Below, piece after piece: positions 16,902 to 26,200 of a stretch of 64,000 nucleotides of DNA. Numbering within the stretch: position 1 is the stretch's first letter; every line of letters begins with the position of its first letter. Below the pieces are notes generated by a model. The model searched no databases. It saw only the letters and a program-made list of their open reading frames with translations, and was not told the DNA's origin. Source of the stretch: Pseudomonas sp. CFBP13508 (GTDB lineage: Bacteria > Pseudomonadota > Gammaproteobacteria > Pseudomonadales > Pseudomonadaceae). The position numbers and the translations under genes are program-made. The stretch is taken from contig NZ_QFZZ01000005.1 of the NCBI RefSeq assembly GCF_005233515.1, positions 124,001-188,000 on the forward strand, given 5' to 3'.

Positions 16902-19250
16902 TTAAGCGGATTTAGCCATGATCAACCCGCTCTCACCCGCCGCTTCCAGCCGGATCGCAATGAACTTCGACGTCGGCGTGTGGCTGCCATCCCCCGTACT
17001 TTCCAGCGGCACCAGCGGGTTGACTTCCGGATAGTACGCCGCCGCCTGCCCCGCAGGAATATCGAACGCCAACAATGTAAAACCTTTCACCCGGCGCTCG
17101 CGACCGTCGTCCCAGATCGACACGATGTCGGCCTTCTGTCCCGGACGGAAGCCCAGACGAATGATGTCGGCCTCGTTGGCGAACAACACGTCACGCTGGC
17201 CCTTCACACCACGATAACGGTCATCGAGACCATAGATCGTCGTGTTGTACTGATCGTGGGAACGCATCGATTGCAGGATCAGATCCGGCACCTGGCCGGT
17301 GGCGCGGGTGCGTTCGTGAACCAGATCTTTCGGCAACTGGTTGGCGCGGAAGTTGGCCCGGCCTGATGGCGTATTCCACTTGCGTGCCCCGGCGGAATTG
17401 CCCAGATAGAAGCCGCCCGGGTTTTTGATCTTGTCGTTGAAGTCTTTGAAATTCGGGATGGTGTCGGCGATCAGTTCGCGAATGCGCCCGTAATCGGCTA
17501 CCAGCCAGTTCCAGTCCACCGGTTGGCTGCCGAGAGTGGCGGCAGCGATGCCTGCGATGATCGATGGTTCCGAGCGCATCTGGTTCGACAGCGGCTGCAA
17601 CTGGCCGTTGGAGGCGTGGACCATGCTGAACGAGTCTTCCACGGTCACCGCTTGCGGGCCTTCAGTCTGGATATCGATGTCGGTGCGGCCCAGGCACGGC
17701 AGGATCAGCGCGTCTTTGCCGTGAGCGAGGTGGCTGCGGTTGAGCTTGGTGCTGATCTGCACGGTCAGGTCACAGTTGCTCAGCGCTTCGAAGGTGCGCG
17801 AGCTATCCGGCGTGGCCTGGGCGAAGTTGCCGCCCAGCCCGATGAACACCTTGGCGCGACCTTCGGCCATTGCATGGATTGCCTCGACCACGTTGTGACC
17901 GTTATGCCGCGGCACCTTGAACTGGAAGCGACGTTCCAGGGAATCGAGGAACGCCACCGGTGGACGCTCGTTGATGCCCATGGTGCGGTCGCCCTGTACG
18001 TTGCTGTGGCCGCGCACCGGGCACAGACCGGCGCCCGGTTTGCCGATGTTGCCGCGCAGCAGCATCAGGTTGGCGATTTCCTGAATGGTCGGCACCGAAT
18101 GACGGTGCTGGGTGATGCCCATGGCCCAGCACATGATCACGTTCTTGCCTTTGGCGTACATGCGCGCGGCTTGCTCGATCTCGACCAGGGTCAGGCCGGA
18201 CTGCTCGACGATCTGCTCCCACGAGGTGTCGTCGACGATGGCCAGATACTCCAGCACGTTAGCGCTGTGAGCATTGAGGAAATCATGGTCGAACACCGCC
18301 GGCTCGCCAGCCTTCTGTGCATCGCGCTCCCATTGCAGAAGGAACTTGGCCATGCCGCGCAGCACCGCCATGTCGCCGCCGAGAGCCGGGCGAAAATACG
18401 CGGTGTTGGTCGGCTTGTCGCCGTTGGTGAGCATTTCGATCGGGTGCTGTGGATGCTGGAAACGCTCCAGACCGCGCTCTTTCAGCGGATTGATGCACAC
18501 CACTTGGGCGCCGCGTTTCACCGCTTCACGCAACGGTTCGAGCATGCGCGGATGGTTGGTGCCGGGGTTCTGGCCCCAGACGAAAATCGCGTCGGCGTGT
18601 TCGAAGTCGTCGAAGGTCACCGTGCCTTTGCCGACCCCGACGCTCTGCGCCAACGCCACGCCGCTGGCCTCGTGGCACATGTTCGAGCAGTCAGGAAAAT
18701 TGTTGGTGCCGTAAGCTCGCACGAACAGCTGATACAGATACGCCGCTTCGTTGCTGGCGCGCCCCGAGGTGTAGAACTCCGCCTGATCCGGGCTTGGCAG
18801 ATTGCGCAGGTGCTTGCCGATCAGGGCGAAGGCATCTTCCCAAGAGATCGGCTTGTAGCGATCGGATTCGGCGTCGTAGACCATCGGCTCAGTCAGGCGA
18901 CCCTGATATTCCAGCCAGTAATCGCTTTGTTCCAGCAGGGAAGTGACGCTGTGCTTGGCGAAGAATTTCGCATCGACGCGACGCTTGGTCGCTTCCCAGT
19001 TCACCGCTTTGGCGCCGTTCTCGCAGAACTTGACCATGCCGCTCTCCGGCGAATCACCCCAGGCGCAACCCGGGCAGTCGAAGCCGCCGTTCTGGTTGGT
19101 CTTGAGCATCATGCGCAGGTTTTTCAGGGCGTTGTCGCTGGTCAGCCACGCCTGGGCCACACTGATCAGGGCGCCCCAGCCGCCAGCGGCACCTTTGTAA
19201 GGCTTGTAGCGCGGGACAGGTTTCTGGTCGGCTTGATGATGTTGGCTCAC
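16902..19250 (-). CDS. FdhF/YdeP-family molybdopterin oxidoreductase (formate dehydrogenase-like)
   Basis: A 782-residue molybdopterin enzyme of the formate dehydrogenase alpha/YdeP group. Near the N-terminus CPGCAWGD (C59, C62) and FCENGAK replace the usual four-cysteine iron-sulphur site. DCSNMCHEASG (about residue 188) marks the Mo-ligand region, with a cysteine rather than selenocysteine. Further cofactor motifs are VWGQNPGTNHPRM, LRGNIGKPGAGLCPVRGHSNVQGDRTMG and the C-terminal domain with QSMRSHDQYNTTIYG. The start is GTG at 19250, overlapping the TGA of fdhD (GTGA), so translation is coupled to the gene that sulphurates the cofactor. No Tat signal: cytoplasmic. The substrate is not certain. 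Confidence 0.88.
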   Translation of the reverse strand: MSQHHQADQKPVPRYKPYKGAAGGWGALISVAQAWLTSDNALKNLRMMLKTNQNGGFDCPGCAWGDSPESGMVKFCENGAKAVNWEATKRRVDAKFFAKHSVTSLLEQSDYWLEYQGRLTEPMVYDAESDRYKPISWEDAFALIGKHLRNLPSPDQAEFYTSGRASNEAAYLYQLFVRAYGTNNFPDCSNMCHEASGVALAQSVGVGKGTVTFDDFEHADAIFVWGQNPGTNHPRMLEPLREAVKRGAQVVCINPLKERGLERFQHPQHPIEMLTNGDKPTNTAYFRPALGGDMAVLRGMAKFLLQWERDAQKAGEPAVFDHDFLNAHSANVLEYLAIVDDTSWEQIVEQSGLTLVEIEQAARMYAKGKNVIMCWAMGITQHRHSVPTIQEIANLMLLRGNIGKPGAGLCPVRGHSNVQGDRTMGINERPPVAFLDSLERRFQFKVPRHNGHNVVEAIHAMAEGRAKVFIGLGGNFAQATPDSSRTFEALSNCDLTVQISTKLNRSHLAHGKDALILPCLGRTDIDIQTEGPQAVTVEDSFSMVHASNGQLQPLSNQMRSEPSIIAGIAAATLGSQPVDWNWLVADYGRIRELIADTIPNFKDFNDKIKNPGGFYLGNSAGARKWNTPSGRANFRANQLPKDLVHERTRATGQVPDLILQSMRSHDQYNTTIYGLDDRYRGVKGQRDVLFANEADIIRLGFRPGQKADIVSIWDDGRERRVKGFTLLAFDIPAGQAAAYYPEVNPLVPLESTGDGSHTPTSKFIAIRLEAAGESGLIMAKSA

Positions 19251-20086
19251 GCTTGATTCTCCATCGCGGGGCTGTACACCCGCGGCGCACTTTTCTGCGG
19301 CAGGTGGATGAGATTGAGGTTGTGGCGCCGGGCCCATTGCACGGCGAGGCCGGTGGGTGCCGACAGGCTGACCAGGGTCTGGATGCCGGCACGCAAGACT
19401 TTCTGGATCAATTCGAGGCTGCAACGGCTGGTGACAATCGCCAGGCCGCCTTCGGTGGAAATCTTCTGGCGGATCAACCCGCCGATCAGCTTGTCGAGGG
19501 CGTTATGGCGGCCGATGTCTTCGCGGCCGAGCAGCAATTCACCGCTGGCATTCATGAACACCGCCGCATGCACCGCGCCGCAGTGCTGACCGAGCGGCTG
19601 GTACGCGCCGATGCGCTGGCGCAAACCGTCGAGCCATTCGATCGGTGGCAAGGCTGCGCCCGGCAATACCTTGAGATCGGGCAGCGCCTGTTCGACGGCT
19701 TCGACGCCGCACAATCCGCAACCGCTGGTGCCGGCCAACTGCCGACGCTGTTGCTTGAGGTTCCAGAACGCACGGTTAGCGATGGTCACCTGCGCGTATT
19801 GCGCCGAGCCTGAGCCTGTCAGTTGCAGATCGTAGATATCGCTGGCGTCTTCGATGATGCCGCTGCCGAGGCTGAAACCGACGATGAAATCTTCAAGATC
19901 GGTCGGTGTAACCAGCATCACTGCCTGACTGATGCCGTTGTAGGCGATCGCCAACGCGACTTCCTCGGCCAGCGCGGTGCTGGCCGATGCCTCAAGGGGT
20001 AAATCGCTGTAGCTGTAGGTCTGGCTGGCGGCAGGCGCGGGCGTTTCAATTGCTGGCGCCGCGCAGGCTGGGCGCTTGGCGTTCAT
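19247..20086 (-). CDS. fdhD: FdhD, sulphur carrier for formate dehydrogenase cofactor
   Basis: A 279-residue sulphurtransferase that hands sulphur from IscS to the molybdenum cofactor of formate dehydrogenases. The catalytic pair is in GTSGCGLCGVEAV (CxxC, near residue 120), and GREDIGRHNALDKLIGG and VTSRCSLELIQKV are FdhD family blocks. It overlaps the oxidoreductase gene by four bases, which supports that enzyme as its client. Confidence 0.95.
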   Translation of the reverse strand: MNAKRPACAAPAIETPAPAASQTYSYSDLPLEASASTALAEEVALAIAYNGISQAVMLVTPTDLEDFIVGFSLGSGIIEDASDIYDLQLTGSGSAQYAQVTIANRAFWNLKQQRRQLAGTSGCGLCGVEAVEQALPDLKVLPGAALPPIEWLDGLRQRIGAYQPLGQHCGAVHAAVFMNASGELLLGREDIGRHNALDKLIGGLIRQKISTEGGLAIVTSRCSLELIQKVLRAGIQTLVSLSAPTGLAVQWARRHNLNLIHLPQKSAPRVYSPAMENQA

Positions 20087-20178
20087 GGCATCACCGACGG
20101 TTTGATCTAGGTCAAGACTAGGCGCGGCAAGTTGTCGCGTCTAATCGCTATTACCGATCTACCGATAGATGCCGTCGA

Positions 20179-21066
20179 TCAAGCGTCTTTTGGCGATTTC
20201 TGATAAAGCGCGAAACAAGCTTCCGCCAGCGCTGAACGCGGCGCGCCCCGGCGCATGATCAGCCCCAGCGGCGCGAGGGTGTGGGCGTTCTCGATCGGTT
20301 GCAGGCGCAGGTGATCGGCGAGGGTTTCCGCGCCGCCGTCCAGGGGCATGATTGCGCAGCAAAAGCCGCCGTGTACCGCTTGCAGCAGTTGATGCACGGC
20401 GTCGGTTTGCAGCAGCGGCTGCGGGGTCAGGCCGCGGCTGTGGAAGTTGTGGTCGATGGACTGGCGAAAGTGCATGCCGCTGGTGAGCATGCACAGCGGC
20501 AATTCGATCAGCGATTCCCAGCTCAGGGGTTCTTCGCCGAAGTTGAACGAGCGCTCGTCATAGAGCAGGCCCATGCGCGTCTCGTTAAAGGCCAGCGAAT
20601 CGAAGCGCTCGCTGTCCAGACGTTCCAGATACGAAACGCCAATGTCGATGCGGTTGTTCGCCAGGTGTTCGAGCACCTGTTCGGAGCTCAGCGAAGACAG
20701 CTCGAAACGCAGGTCCGGGTGCGCCGCATGCAGACGTTGCATCAGCGGCAAGGGATCGAAGCTCGACAGCGGCACCACGCCCAGGCGCAGCGTACCGATC
20801 AGGTTGCCGCGACAGGCCGCCGCTTCCGCCTGCAAGCCGTCGTAAGCCGCCAGCACCGTACGCGCCCACGCCAGCACGCGTTCGCCCGGTGCGGTGAAGC
20901 CTTCAAAGCGCTGGCCGCGATTGACCAATGGCAGGTCGAGTTCTTCTTCGAGGCTGCGCAAGCGCATCGACAGGGTCGGCTGGGTGATGTGGCAGCGCGC
21001 GGCGGCCTGGCCGAAATGGCGGGTTTCGTCGAGGGCGATGAGGAATTTCAGTTGCTTGATGTCCAT
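20179..21066 (-). CDS. LysR-family transcriptional regulator
   Basis: A 295-residue LysR regulator: an N-terminal helix-turn-helix (MDIKQLKFLIALDETRHFGQ, then AARCHITQPTLSMRLRSLEEEL) and a substrate-binding domain from about residue 90. It lies 92 bases upstream of fdhD on the same strand, so it may be co-transcribed with or control fdhD and the oxidoreductase. The effector is unknown. Confidence 0.88.
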   Translation of the reverse strand: MDIKQLKFLIALDETRHFGQAAARCHITQPTLSMRLRSLEEELDLPLVNRGQRFEGFTAPGERVLAWARTVLAAYDGLQAEAAACRGNLIGTLRLGVVPLSSFDPLPLMQRLHAAHPDLRFELSSLSSEQVLEHLANNRIDIGVSYLERLDSERFDSLAFNETRMGLLYDERSFNFGEEPLSWESLIELPLCMLTSGMHFRQSIDHNFHSRGLTPQPLLQTDAVHQLLQAVHGGFCCAIMPLDGGAETLADHLRLQPIENAHTLAPLGLIMRRGAPRSALAEACFALYQKSPKDA

Positions 21067-21204
21067 CTTCGCTCCGGGCGGTTGGCGGGGTGTGGCGATT
21101 CTACCGTCTGCGGCGCGGCAGCGTCATTGGTCGGACTGGAACCGGGTTTGGCCAGGGTGGTCTAGGCTTGGACGACTGACCCTTTATTACATGGAGTGAA
21201 TGCA

Positions 21205-21645
21205 ATGAGCCTTTTGAGTTTTGTCAAAGAAGCCGGTGAGAAACTGCTTGATCTGTTGACTCCCGGAAACGCCAATGCCAGCGAGCAGTTGAAGGAACAT
21301 ATCAGCAAGGTCGGACTGGGCAATCCCAATGTGCAGGCGACCGTGGATGGGGACAAAGTGACAATCACCGGTGAGGTGGCGAGTCAGGAAGAGAAGGAAA
21401 AGATTGTGCTCGCGGTGGGCAACATTGCTGGCGTGGGCAGTGTGGATGATCAGATCACCGTGACCGGGCCGGTGGTGGTTGCGGCAGAGTTTGTCGAGGT
21501 CAAAGCAGGTGACACGCTCAGTGCGATTTCCCTGCGTGTCTATGGCAATGCCAACCAGTACGAGAAGATTTTCGAAGCCAACAAACCGATGCTCAAGGAT
21601 GTGAACAAGATTTATCCGGGGCAAAAGCTGCGCATTCCAAAATAA
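21205..21645 (+). CDS. BON-LysM domain protein (Kbp/YgaU type)
   Basis: A 146-residue protein with an N-terminal BON domain (about 30-90, VQATVDGDKVTITGEVAS) and a C-terminal LysM domain (about 95-146, YVEVKAGDTLSAI-like through YPGQKLRIPK). The architecture is that of E. coli Kbp (YgaU), a potassium-binding protein of the cytoplasm; LysM domains otherwise bind peptidoglycan. No signal peptide is seen. The ATG at 21205 has GGAG eight bases upstream; a GTG three codons earlier is less likely. Confidence 0.88.
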   Translation: MSLLSFVKEAGEKLLDLLTPGNANASEQLKEHISKVGLGNPNVQATVDGDKVTITGEVASQEEKEKIVLAVGNIAGVGSVDDQITVTGPVVVAAEFVEVKAGDTLSAISLRVYGNANQYEKIFEANKPMLKDVNKIYPGQKLRIPK

Positions 21646-21657
21646 CGCGCTGCCCAT

Positions 21658-21742
21658 GTAGGAGCTGCCGCAGGCTGCGATCTTTTGACTTTGACTTTAA
21701 AAAACGCAAATCAAAAGATCGCAGCCTTCGGCAGCTCCTGCA
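21658..21742. repeat. REP doublet between convergent genes
   Basis: GTAGGAGCTGCCGCAGGC with TGCGATCTTTTGA faces TCAAAAGATCGCAGCC with TTCGGCAGCTCCTGC, between the LysM gene and yrfG. Confidence 0.9.
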
Positions 21743-21746
21743 GGGA

Positions 21747-22409
21747 TCAGAGTCCGGCAATGAGATCGCGGTAGTCTTCGACTGCGGCAAATTCTGCCGT
21801 GTCCTTCGGCCCTTTGCGGCTGTCCGGTTCCTTAACCGCGAGCAAATGCGCCACGCCAAAACCCCGTGCGCTGCGCAGGATTGGCAAGGTGTCATCGATA
21901 AACAGGCTGCGCGCCGGATCAAATCCGATGTCGGCCTGCAAGGCATCCCAGAACTGCGGGTTCTCCTTGGGATAACCATAGTCGTGCGAGCTGATCAGCC
22001 GCTCGAAGTATGGTGCCAGTTCGATCCGTTCCAGTTTCAACGACAGCGAATCGCGGTGCGCGTTGGTGATCATGATCACCCGTTTGCCGGCGCGTTTGAT
22101 TGCGTCGAGAAAGGTATCGGCATCCGCGCGCAGGGCGATCAAGTGGGCGGTTTCCTGTTTCAGTTCACGCACCGACAATTTCAGTTCCGCGCTCCAGAAA
22201 TCCAGGCAGTACCACTGCAACTGGCCGGCATGGCGCTCGAACAATGGCTGCAATTCCAGCTCGGCCATGGCCCGGCTGATGCCGTGCAGTTCGGCGTAGC
22301 GCTGGGGCAGGTGCTCGAGCCAGAAATGGTTGTCGAAGTGCAGATCCAGCAGCGTGCCGTCCATGTCGAGCAGAACGGTATCGATGTCGGACCACGGTAA
22401 AGAAGGCAT
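21747..22409 (-). CDS. yrfG: GMP/IMP nucleotidase, HAD family (YrfG)
   Basis: A 220-residue HAD hydrolase. Motif I is VLLDMDGTLLDLHFDN (nucleophile Asp), motif II MITNAHRDS, then the lysine in YGYPKENPQFW and motif IV SLFIDDTLPIL. It matches YrfG/YjjG-type purine 5'-nucleotidases. It is divergent from nudE, another nucleotide-metabolite hydrolase, the same arrangement as in other gamma-proteobacteria. Confidence 0.9.
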   Translation of the reverse strand: MPSLPWSDIDTVLLDMDGTLLDLHFDNHFWLEHLPQRYAELHGISRAMAELELQPLFERHAGQLQWYCLDFWSAELKLSVRELKQETAHLIALRADADTFLDAIKRAGKRVIMITNAHRDSLSLKLERIELAPYFERLISSHDYGYPKENPQFWDALQADIGFDPARSLFIDDTLPILRSARGFGVAHLLAVKEPDSRKGPKDTAEFAAVEDYRDLIAGL

Positions 22410-22497
22410 GGCAACGTCTCGAACGGTGAAAAGATATCCGACGCAAACAATCGGGAAAGCCGCGTTATAGTAGCGCGTTCACGCCAAGGAGCTTTGC

Positions 22498-23067
22498 ATG
22501 CGCCAGAAACCCACCGTACTCGCCCGCGAGATCGTCGCCACCAGTCGCCTGTTTCGCGTCGAAGAACTCAAGCTGCGATTTTCCAATGGCGTGGAGCGCA
22601 CTTACGAGCGTCTGGTTGGCAAAGGCGCTGGCTACGGCGCGGTGATGATCGTCGCGATGCTTGATGCCGAACATGCAGTGCTGATCGAGGAATACTGCGG
22701 TGGCACCGACGAATACGAACTGTCTCTGCCCAAAGGCCTGATCGAGCCGGGCGAGGACGTGCTGGCGGCGGCCGAGCGGGAACTCAAGGAAGAGGCCGGT
22801 TATGGCGCGCGTCAACTGGAACATCTGACCGAGCTGTCGCTGTCGCCCGGTTACATGAGCCAGAAGATCCAAGTGGTACTGGCCACCGACCTCTACGAAG
22901 AACGGCTGGAAGGCGATGAGCCGGAGCCGATGCGGGTCGACAAGGTCAACCTGCGCGAACTGTCGGCGCTGGCGCTCAATCCGCAATTCACCGAAGGCCG
23001 CGCATTGGCGGCACTATATTTGACCCGTGATCTGCTGAGCCAGCGCGGGGTATTCAGCGATGAGTGA
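22498..23067 (+). CDS. nudE: NudE, ADP-compound Nudix hydrolase
   Basis: A 189-residue Nudix hydrolase acting on ADP-ribose, NADH and diadenosine polyphosphates. The Nudix box is GLIEPGEDVLAAAERELKEE followed by AGY. The stop overlaps the start of cysQ by eight bases, so the two are one transcript. Confidence 0.94.
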   Translation: MRQKPTVLAREIVATSRLFRVEELKLRFSNGVERTYERLVGKGAGYGAVMIVAMLDAEHAVLIEEYCGGTDEYELSLPKGLIEPGEDVLAAAERELKEEAGYGARQLEHLTELSLSPGYMSQKIQVVLATDLYEERLEGDEPEPMRVDKVNLRELSALALNPQFTEGRALAALYLTRDLLSQRGVFSDE

Positions 23068-23902
23068 GACGTCGATGAGTTTTCCCCATCCGCTGATGGC
23101 ACCAGTGGTTGAGCTGGCATTGCAGGCTGGCGAGGCGATTTTGCCATTCTGGCGTGCAGGCGTTGAAGTCACGGCCAAGTCCGATGATTCGCCGGTGACG
23201 GCCGCCGACCTGGCTGCGCATCACCTTATCGTTGCGGGGCTGACGGCCCTTGATCCGAGCATTCCAGTGCTGTCCGAAGAGGACGCCGATATCCCGCAGA
23301 GCGTGCGCGCCGGTTGGCAGCGCTGGTGGCTGGTGGATCCGCTGGACGGTACCAAGGAGTTCATCAGCGGTAGCGAGGAATTCACCGTCAACATCGCGCT
23401 GATCGAAAATGGCCGGGTGGTATTTGGTGTGGTGACGATGCCGACCAACGGTCGTTTTTACGTCGGCGGTGCCGGATTTGGAGCCTGGCGTGGCGACGAA
23501 GGTGGTACGCCGACGGCGATTCAGGTGCGTGATGTGCCTGCACCGGGCGAGGCGTTTACTGTGGTGGCCAGCCGTCGCCATTCAAGTCCCGAGCAAGAGC
23601 GTTTGCTGGCCGGGTTGAGCGCCAGTCTTGGTGAGTTGCAACTGGCCAATATCGGCAGTTCCTTGAAGTTCTGTCTGTTGGCCGAAGGTGCTGCCGACTG
23701 CTATCCGCGCCTGGCGCCGACTTCGCAGTGGGACACGGCGGCAGCTCAGGGCGTGCTGGAAGGCGCGGGGGGCGAGGTGCTGGATCTGAGCGGCGAGGCG
23801 TTCAGTTATCCGCCGCGAGAATCACTGTTGAACGAGTTCTTTCTGGCGCTGCCGGCGAAGGCTGCGTGGCGCGGACGGTTGTTGGAGTTGGCCCGAGGCT
23901 AA
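23060..23902 (+). CDS. cysQ: CysQ, 3'(2'),5'-bisphosphate nucleotidase
   Basis: A 280-residue inositol-monophosphatase-superfamily enzyme that removes PAP formed in sulphate assimilation. The metal motifs are SEEDAD (near 73), WLVDPLDGTKEF (near 93) and SQWDTAAAQGVLEGAGG (near 217). A Met at 23075 is an alternative start. It overlaps nudE by eight bases. Confidence 0.94.
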   Translation: MSETSMSFPHPLMAPVVELALQAGEAILPFWRAGVEVTAKSDDSPVTAADLAAHHLIVAGLTALDPSIPVLSEEDADIPQSVRAGWQRWWLVDPLDGTKEFISGSEEFTVNIALIENGRVVFGVVTMPTNGRFYVGGAGFGAWRGDEGGTPTAIQVRDVPAPGEAFTVVASRRHSSPEQERLLAGLSASLGELQLANIGSSLKFCLLAEGAADCYPRLAPTSQWDTAAAQGVLEGAGGEVLDLSGEAFSYPPRESLLNEFFLALPAKAAWRGRLLELARG

Positions 23903-23919
23903 CTGCCTGATCCGCAATT

Positions 23920-24356
23920 CCCCTCACCCCAGCCCTCTCCCCCAGGAGAGGGAGCCGACCGAGTTGTCTGGCGCCATGCATCGACCTTGAGAATCGAGTC
24001 GATTGTGGATTCCGCGAAGCAGTTTCAGGTCGACGTAAATCTGTAGCATCCCCGTATCGGTTCCCTCTCCCCCAGGAGAGGGAGCCGACCGAGTTGTCTG
24101 GCGCTATGCATCGACCTGGAGAATCGAGTCGATTGTGGATTCGGCGAAGTAGTTTCAGGTCGACGTAAATCTGTAGCATCCCCGTATCGGCTCCCTCTCC
24201 CCCAGGAGAGGGAGCCGACCGAGTTGTCTGGCGCTATGCATGGACCTGGAGGATCGAGTCGATTGTGGATTCGGCGAAGCAGTTTCAGGTCGACTTAAAT
24301 CTGTAGCATCCCCGTATCGGTTCCCTCTCCCTCGGGAGAGGGCTAGGGTGAGGGGC
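23920..24356. repeat. Three-copy 130-bp tandem repeat inside a long inverted repeat
   Basis: Units begin at 23941, 24071 and 24201 with a period of exactly 130 bases. Each holds CCCAGGAGAGGGAGCCGACC, GAATCGAGTCGATTGTGGAT (GGATCGAGTC in the third) and CTGTAGCATCCCCGTATCGG, with only a few substitutions between copies. The array is enclosed by CCCCTCACCCCAGCCCTCTCC on the left and GGAGAGGGCTAGGGTGAGGGG on the right, which are inverted copies of one another. It lies between convergent cysQ and a thioesterase gene. Confidence 0.95.
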
Positions 24357-24365
24357 TGTTGATCT

Positions 24366-24821
24366 TCAACGGTGCAAAACGTACTGCCCGGTAAATCTAA
24401 CCGCCTCGTCCTCACTTCCCGCATTCAGTATCCGCGTATCCAGCGTCAGCCGCGCCCGCCCATATCGCCGATACATCGCCACAAAGCGCTTCCACACCGC
24501 CGCATCCGGCGCCGGGCAGATGGCCACGGCGTCCCCGGTCACCGGCAGCGGATAACTGATCTGTCCTTCCTGAATGACGATATGTCCGTCGGCAATCCCT
24601 TCTTCCTTCAAACGTAAATGCAACCAGCCCCAACCGGCCAGCACCGCGCCGCAGTAGAGGCTGCCGCCAAACATGGTGCTCTTGTGATTGACGTTGGGCG
24701 CAAGCGGCAGGTGCAGGCTCAATTGCTGCTCACGCCACTCAAGCACTTCGAGGCCCATCTCGGCGGTCAGCGGAATGTCGTGATGCAGCACCGTTTGCAG
24801 GTATTCGCTTGCGCTGCTCAT
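24366..24821 (-). CDS. Thioesterase-like hotdog protein (YiiD C-terminal domain type)
   Basis: A 151-residue protein with one hotdog domain. NHKSTMFGGSLYCGAVLAGWGWL (near residues 45-67) is the central helix typical of the YiiD C-terminal thioesterase family. Its ATG overlaps the dctD stop by four bases, so it is the third gene of a dctB-dctD transcript. The substrate is unknown; coupling to a dicarboxylate sensor has no clear explanation. Confidence 0.78.
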   Translation of the reverse strand: MSSASEYLQTVLHHDIPLTAEMGLEVLEWREQQLSLHLPLAPNVNHKSTMFGGSLYCGAVLAGWGWLHLRLKEEGIADGHIVIQEGQISYPLPVTGDAVAICPAPDAAVWKRFVAMYRRYGRARLTLDTRILNAGSEDEAVRFTGQYVLHR

Positions 24822-26200
24822 TCGTGGTCTTCCCCGTGGCTGCTGTCGCCGAAATTCAGACCGTGTTTGCGCAGCTTGTCATGCAGGGTCTTGCGCGGAA
24901 TACCCAAGGCTTCGGCGAGGCTGCGCACCGAGCTGTGCGAGCGCGCCAGTTCAGCGGCTATCAACGATTTTTCGAAGTTTTCCACTTGCTCGCTGAGGCC
25001 GCCACTGACCACTTCTACCGGCGTGCCGCCGCTGCCATCAGCGCTGTTGTCCAGTGCCAGTTCAAGCCCGAGGGCGAAGCGTTCGGCGGCATTTTGCAGT
25101 TCACGCACATTGCCCGGCCAGGTGTGGCGCAGCAGCAGGGCGCGGTGTGCCGGTTGCAGCTCATGGGGCGGCAAGCCGTGGCGGACGCTGGCTTCATCGG
25201 CGTAGTGCTGGAACAGCACCAGTGCGTCTTCGCCCCTTTCGCGCAGCGGCGGGATGCGCAGCGGTGCGACGTTGAGGCGGTAATACAAGTCGGCGCGGAA
25301 GCGACCCTGATCCGCCGCTTGGCGCAGATCTTCCTTGGTCGCGGCGATGACGCGGATGTCCAGCGGGATCAACTGATTGCCGCCCAGGCGTTCAACAACG
25401 CGCTCCTGCAGCATGCGCAGCAGTTTCACTTGCACGTCCATGCTCATGCTTTCGATTTCGTCGAGAAACAGCGTGCCGCCGTTGGCGAATTCGAATTTGC
25501 CGATGCGGCGTTTTTGCGCCCCGGTGAAGGCGCCGGGTTCGTGACCGAACAGCTCGCTTTCCACCACCGATTCCGCCAGCGCGCCGGCGTTGATCGCCAC
25601 GAACGGACCGTTGCGGCGGCTCGACAAGTCGTGCAGCGCGCGGGCAACCACCTCTTTGCCAGCGCCGGTTTCGCCGAGGATCAGCACGTCAGCCTTGGTC
25701 GCCGCCAGCGCACCGATCTGCTCACGCAGACGCAGCATCGGCGTCGAATGGCCGACCAGTCGCGCGCTCAATTCGTTGCGGTCGCTCAAGGCCAGACGCA
25801 GGCTGCGGTTGTCCAGCACCAGCCGCCGTAGCGCGAGGGCGCGACGGACGCTGTCGAGCAGCGCATCGCTGGCAAAGGGTTTTTCCAGAAAATCGTAAGC
25901 GCCGGCGCGCATCGCCTGCACTGCCAGCGGTACGTCGCCATGGCCAGTGATCAGCAGCACCGGCAGCTCGGGATCCTGTGCATGCAACTCGCTCAACAGT
26001 TCGAGGCCGTCCATGCCCGGCATGCGGATGTCGCTGACCACCACCCCCGGCCAGTCACGCTCAAGTTGCGCGGCCAGGCCCTTGGCTTCGGACAGCGGCA
26101 GGATTTTCAGGCCGGCCAGGTCCAGCGTCTGGCCGAGGGCCTGGCGCAAGTGCGGATCGTCGTCGATCAACACTACCTGGATGCGATTGTCGATGGTCAT
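24818..26200 (-). CDS. dctD: DctD-type sigma-54-dependent response regulator
   Basis: A 460-residue NtrC-family activator. The receiver domain carries the phosphoacceptor D57 in VVVSDIRMPGMDG; the AAA+ domain has GETGAGKE (Walker A), the sigma-54 contact loop ELFGHEPGAFTGA and GGTLFLDEIE (Walker B); the C-terminal Fis-type helix-turn-helix is VRSLAEALGIPRKTLHDKLR. It overlaps the kinase gene by four bases. In P. aeruginosa the equivalent pair beside rmlC is DctB-DctD, which turns on C4-dicarboxylate uptake; no transport gene is in this window. Confidence 0.9.
   Translation of the reverse strand: MTIDNRIQVVLIDDDPHLRQALGQTLDLAGLKILPLSEAKGLAAQLERDWPGVVVSDIRMPGMDGLELLSELHAQDPELPVLLITGHGDVPLAVQAMRAGAYDFLEKPFASDALLDSVRRALALRRLVLDNRSLRLALSDRNELSARLVGHSTPMLRLREQIGALAATKADVLILGETGAGKEVVARALHDLSSRRNGPFVAINAGALAESVVESELFGHEPGAFTGAQKRRIGKFEFANGGTLFLDEIESMSMDVQVKLLRMLQERVVERLGGNQLIPLDIRVIAATKEDLRQAADQGRFRADLYYRLNVAPLRIPPLRERGEDALVLFQHYADEASVRHGLPPHELQPAHRALLLRHTWPGNVRELQNAAERFALGLELALDNSADGSGGTPVEVVSGGLSEQVENFEKSLIAAELARSHSSVRSLAEALGIPRKTLHDKLRKHGLNFGDSSHGEDHE

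Noticed and set aside
17523..19256. 577-codon + strand frame opposite the molybdopterin oxidoreductase
   Set aside because: The reverse strand carries all family motifs; the + frame has none.
24809..25831. 340-codon + strand frame opposite dctD
   Set aside because: Shadow of dctD produced by codon bias.
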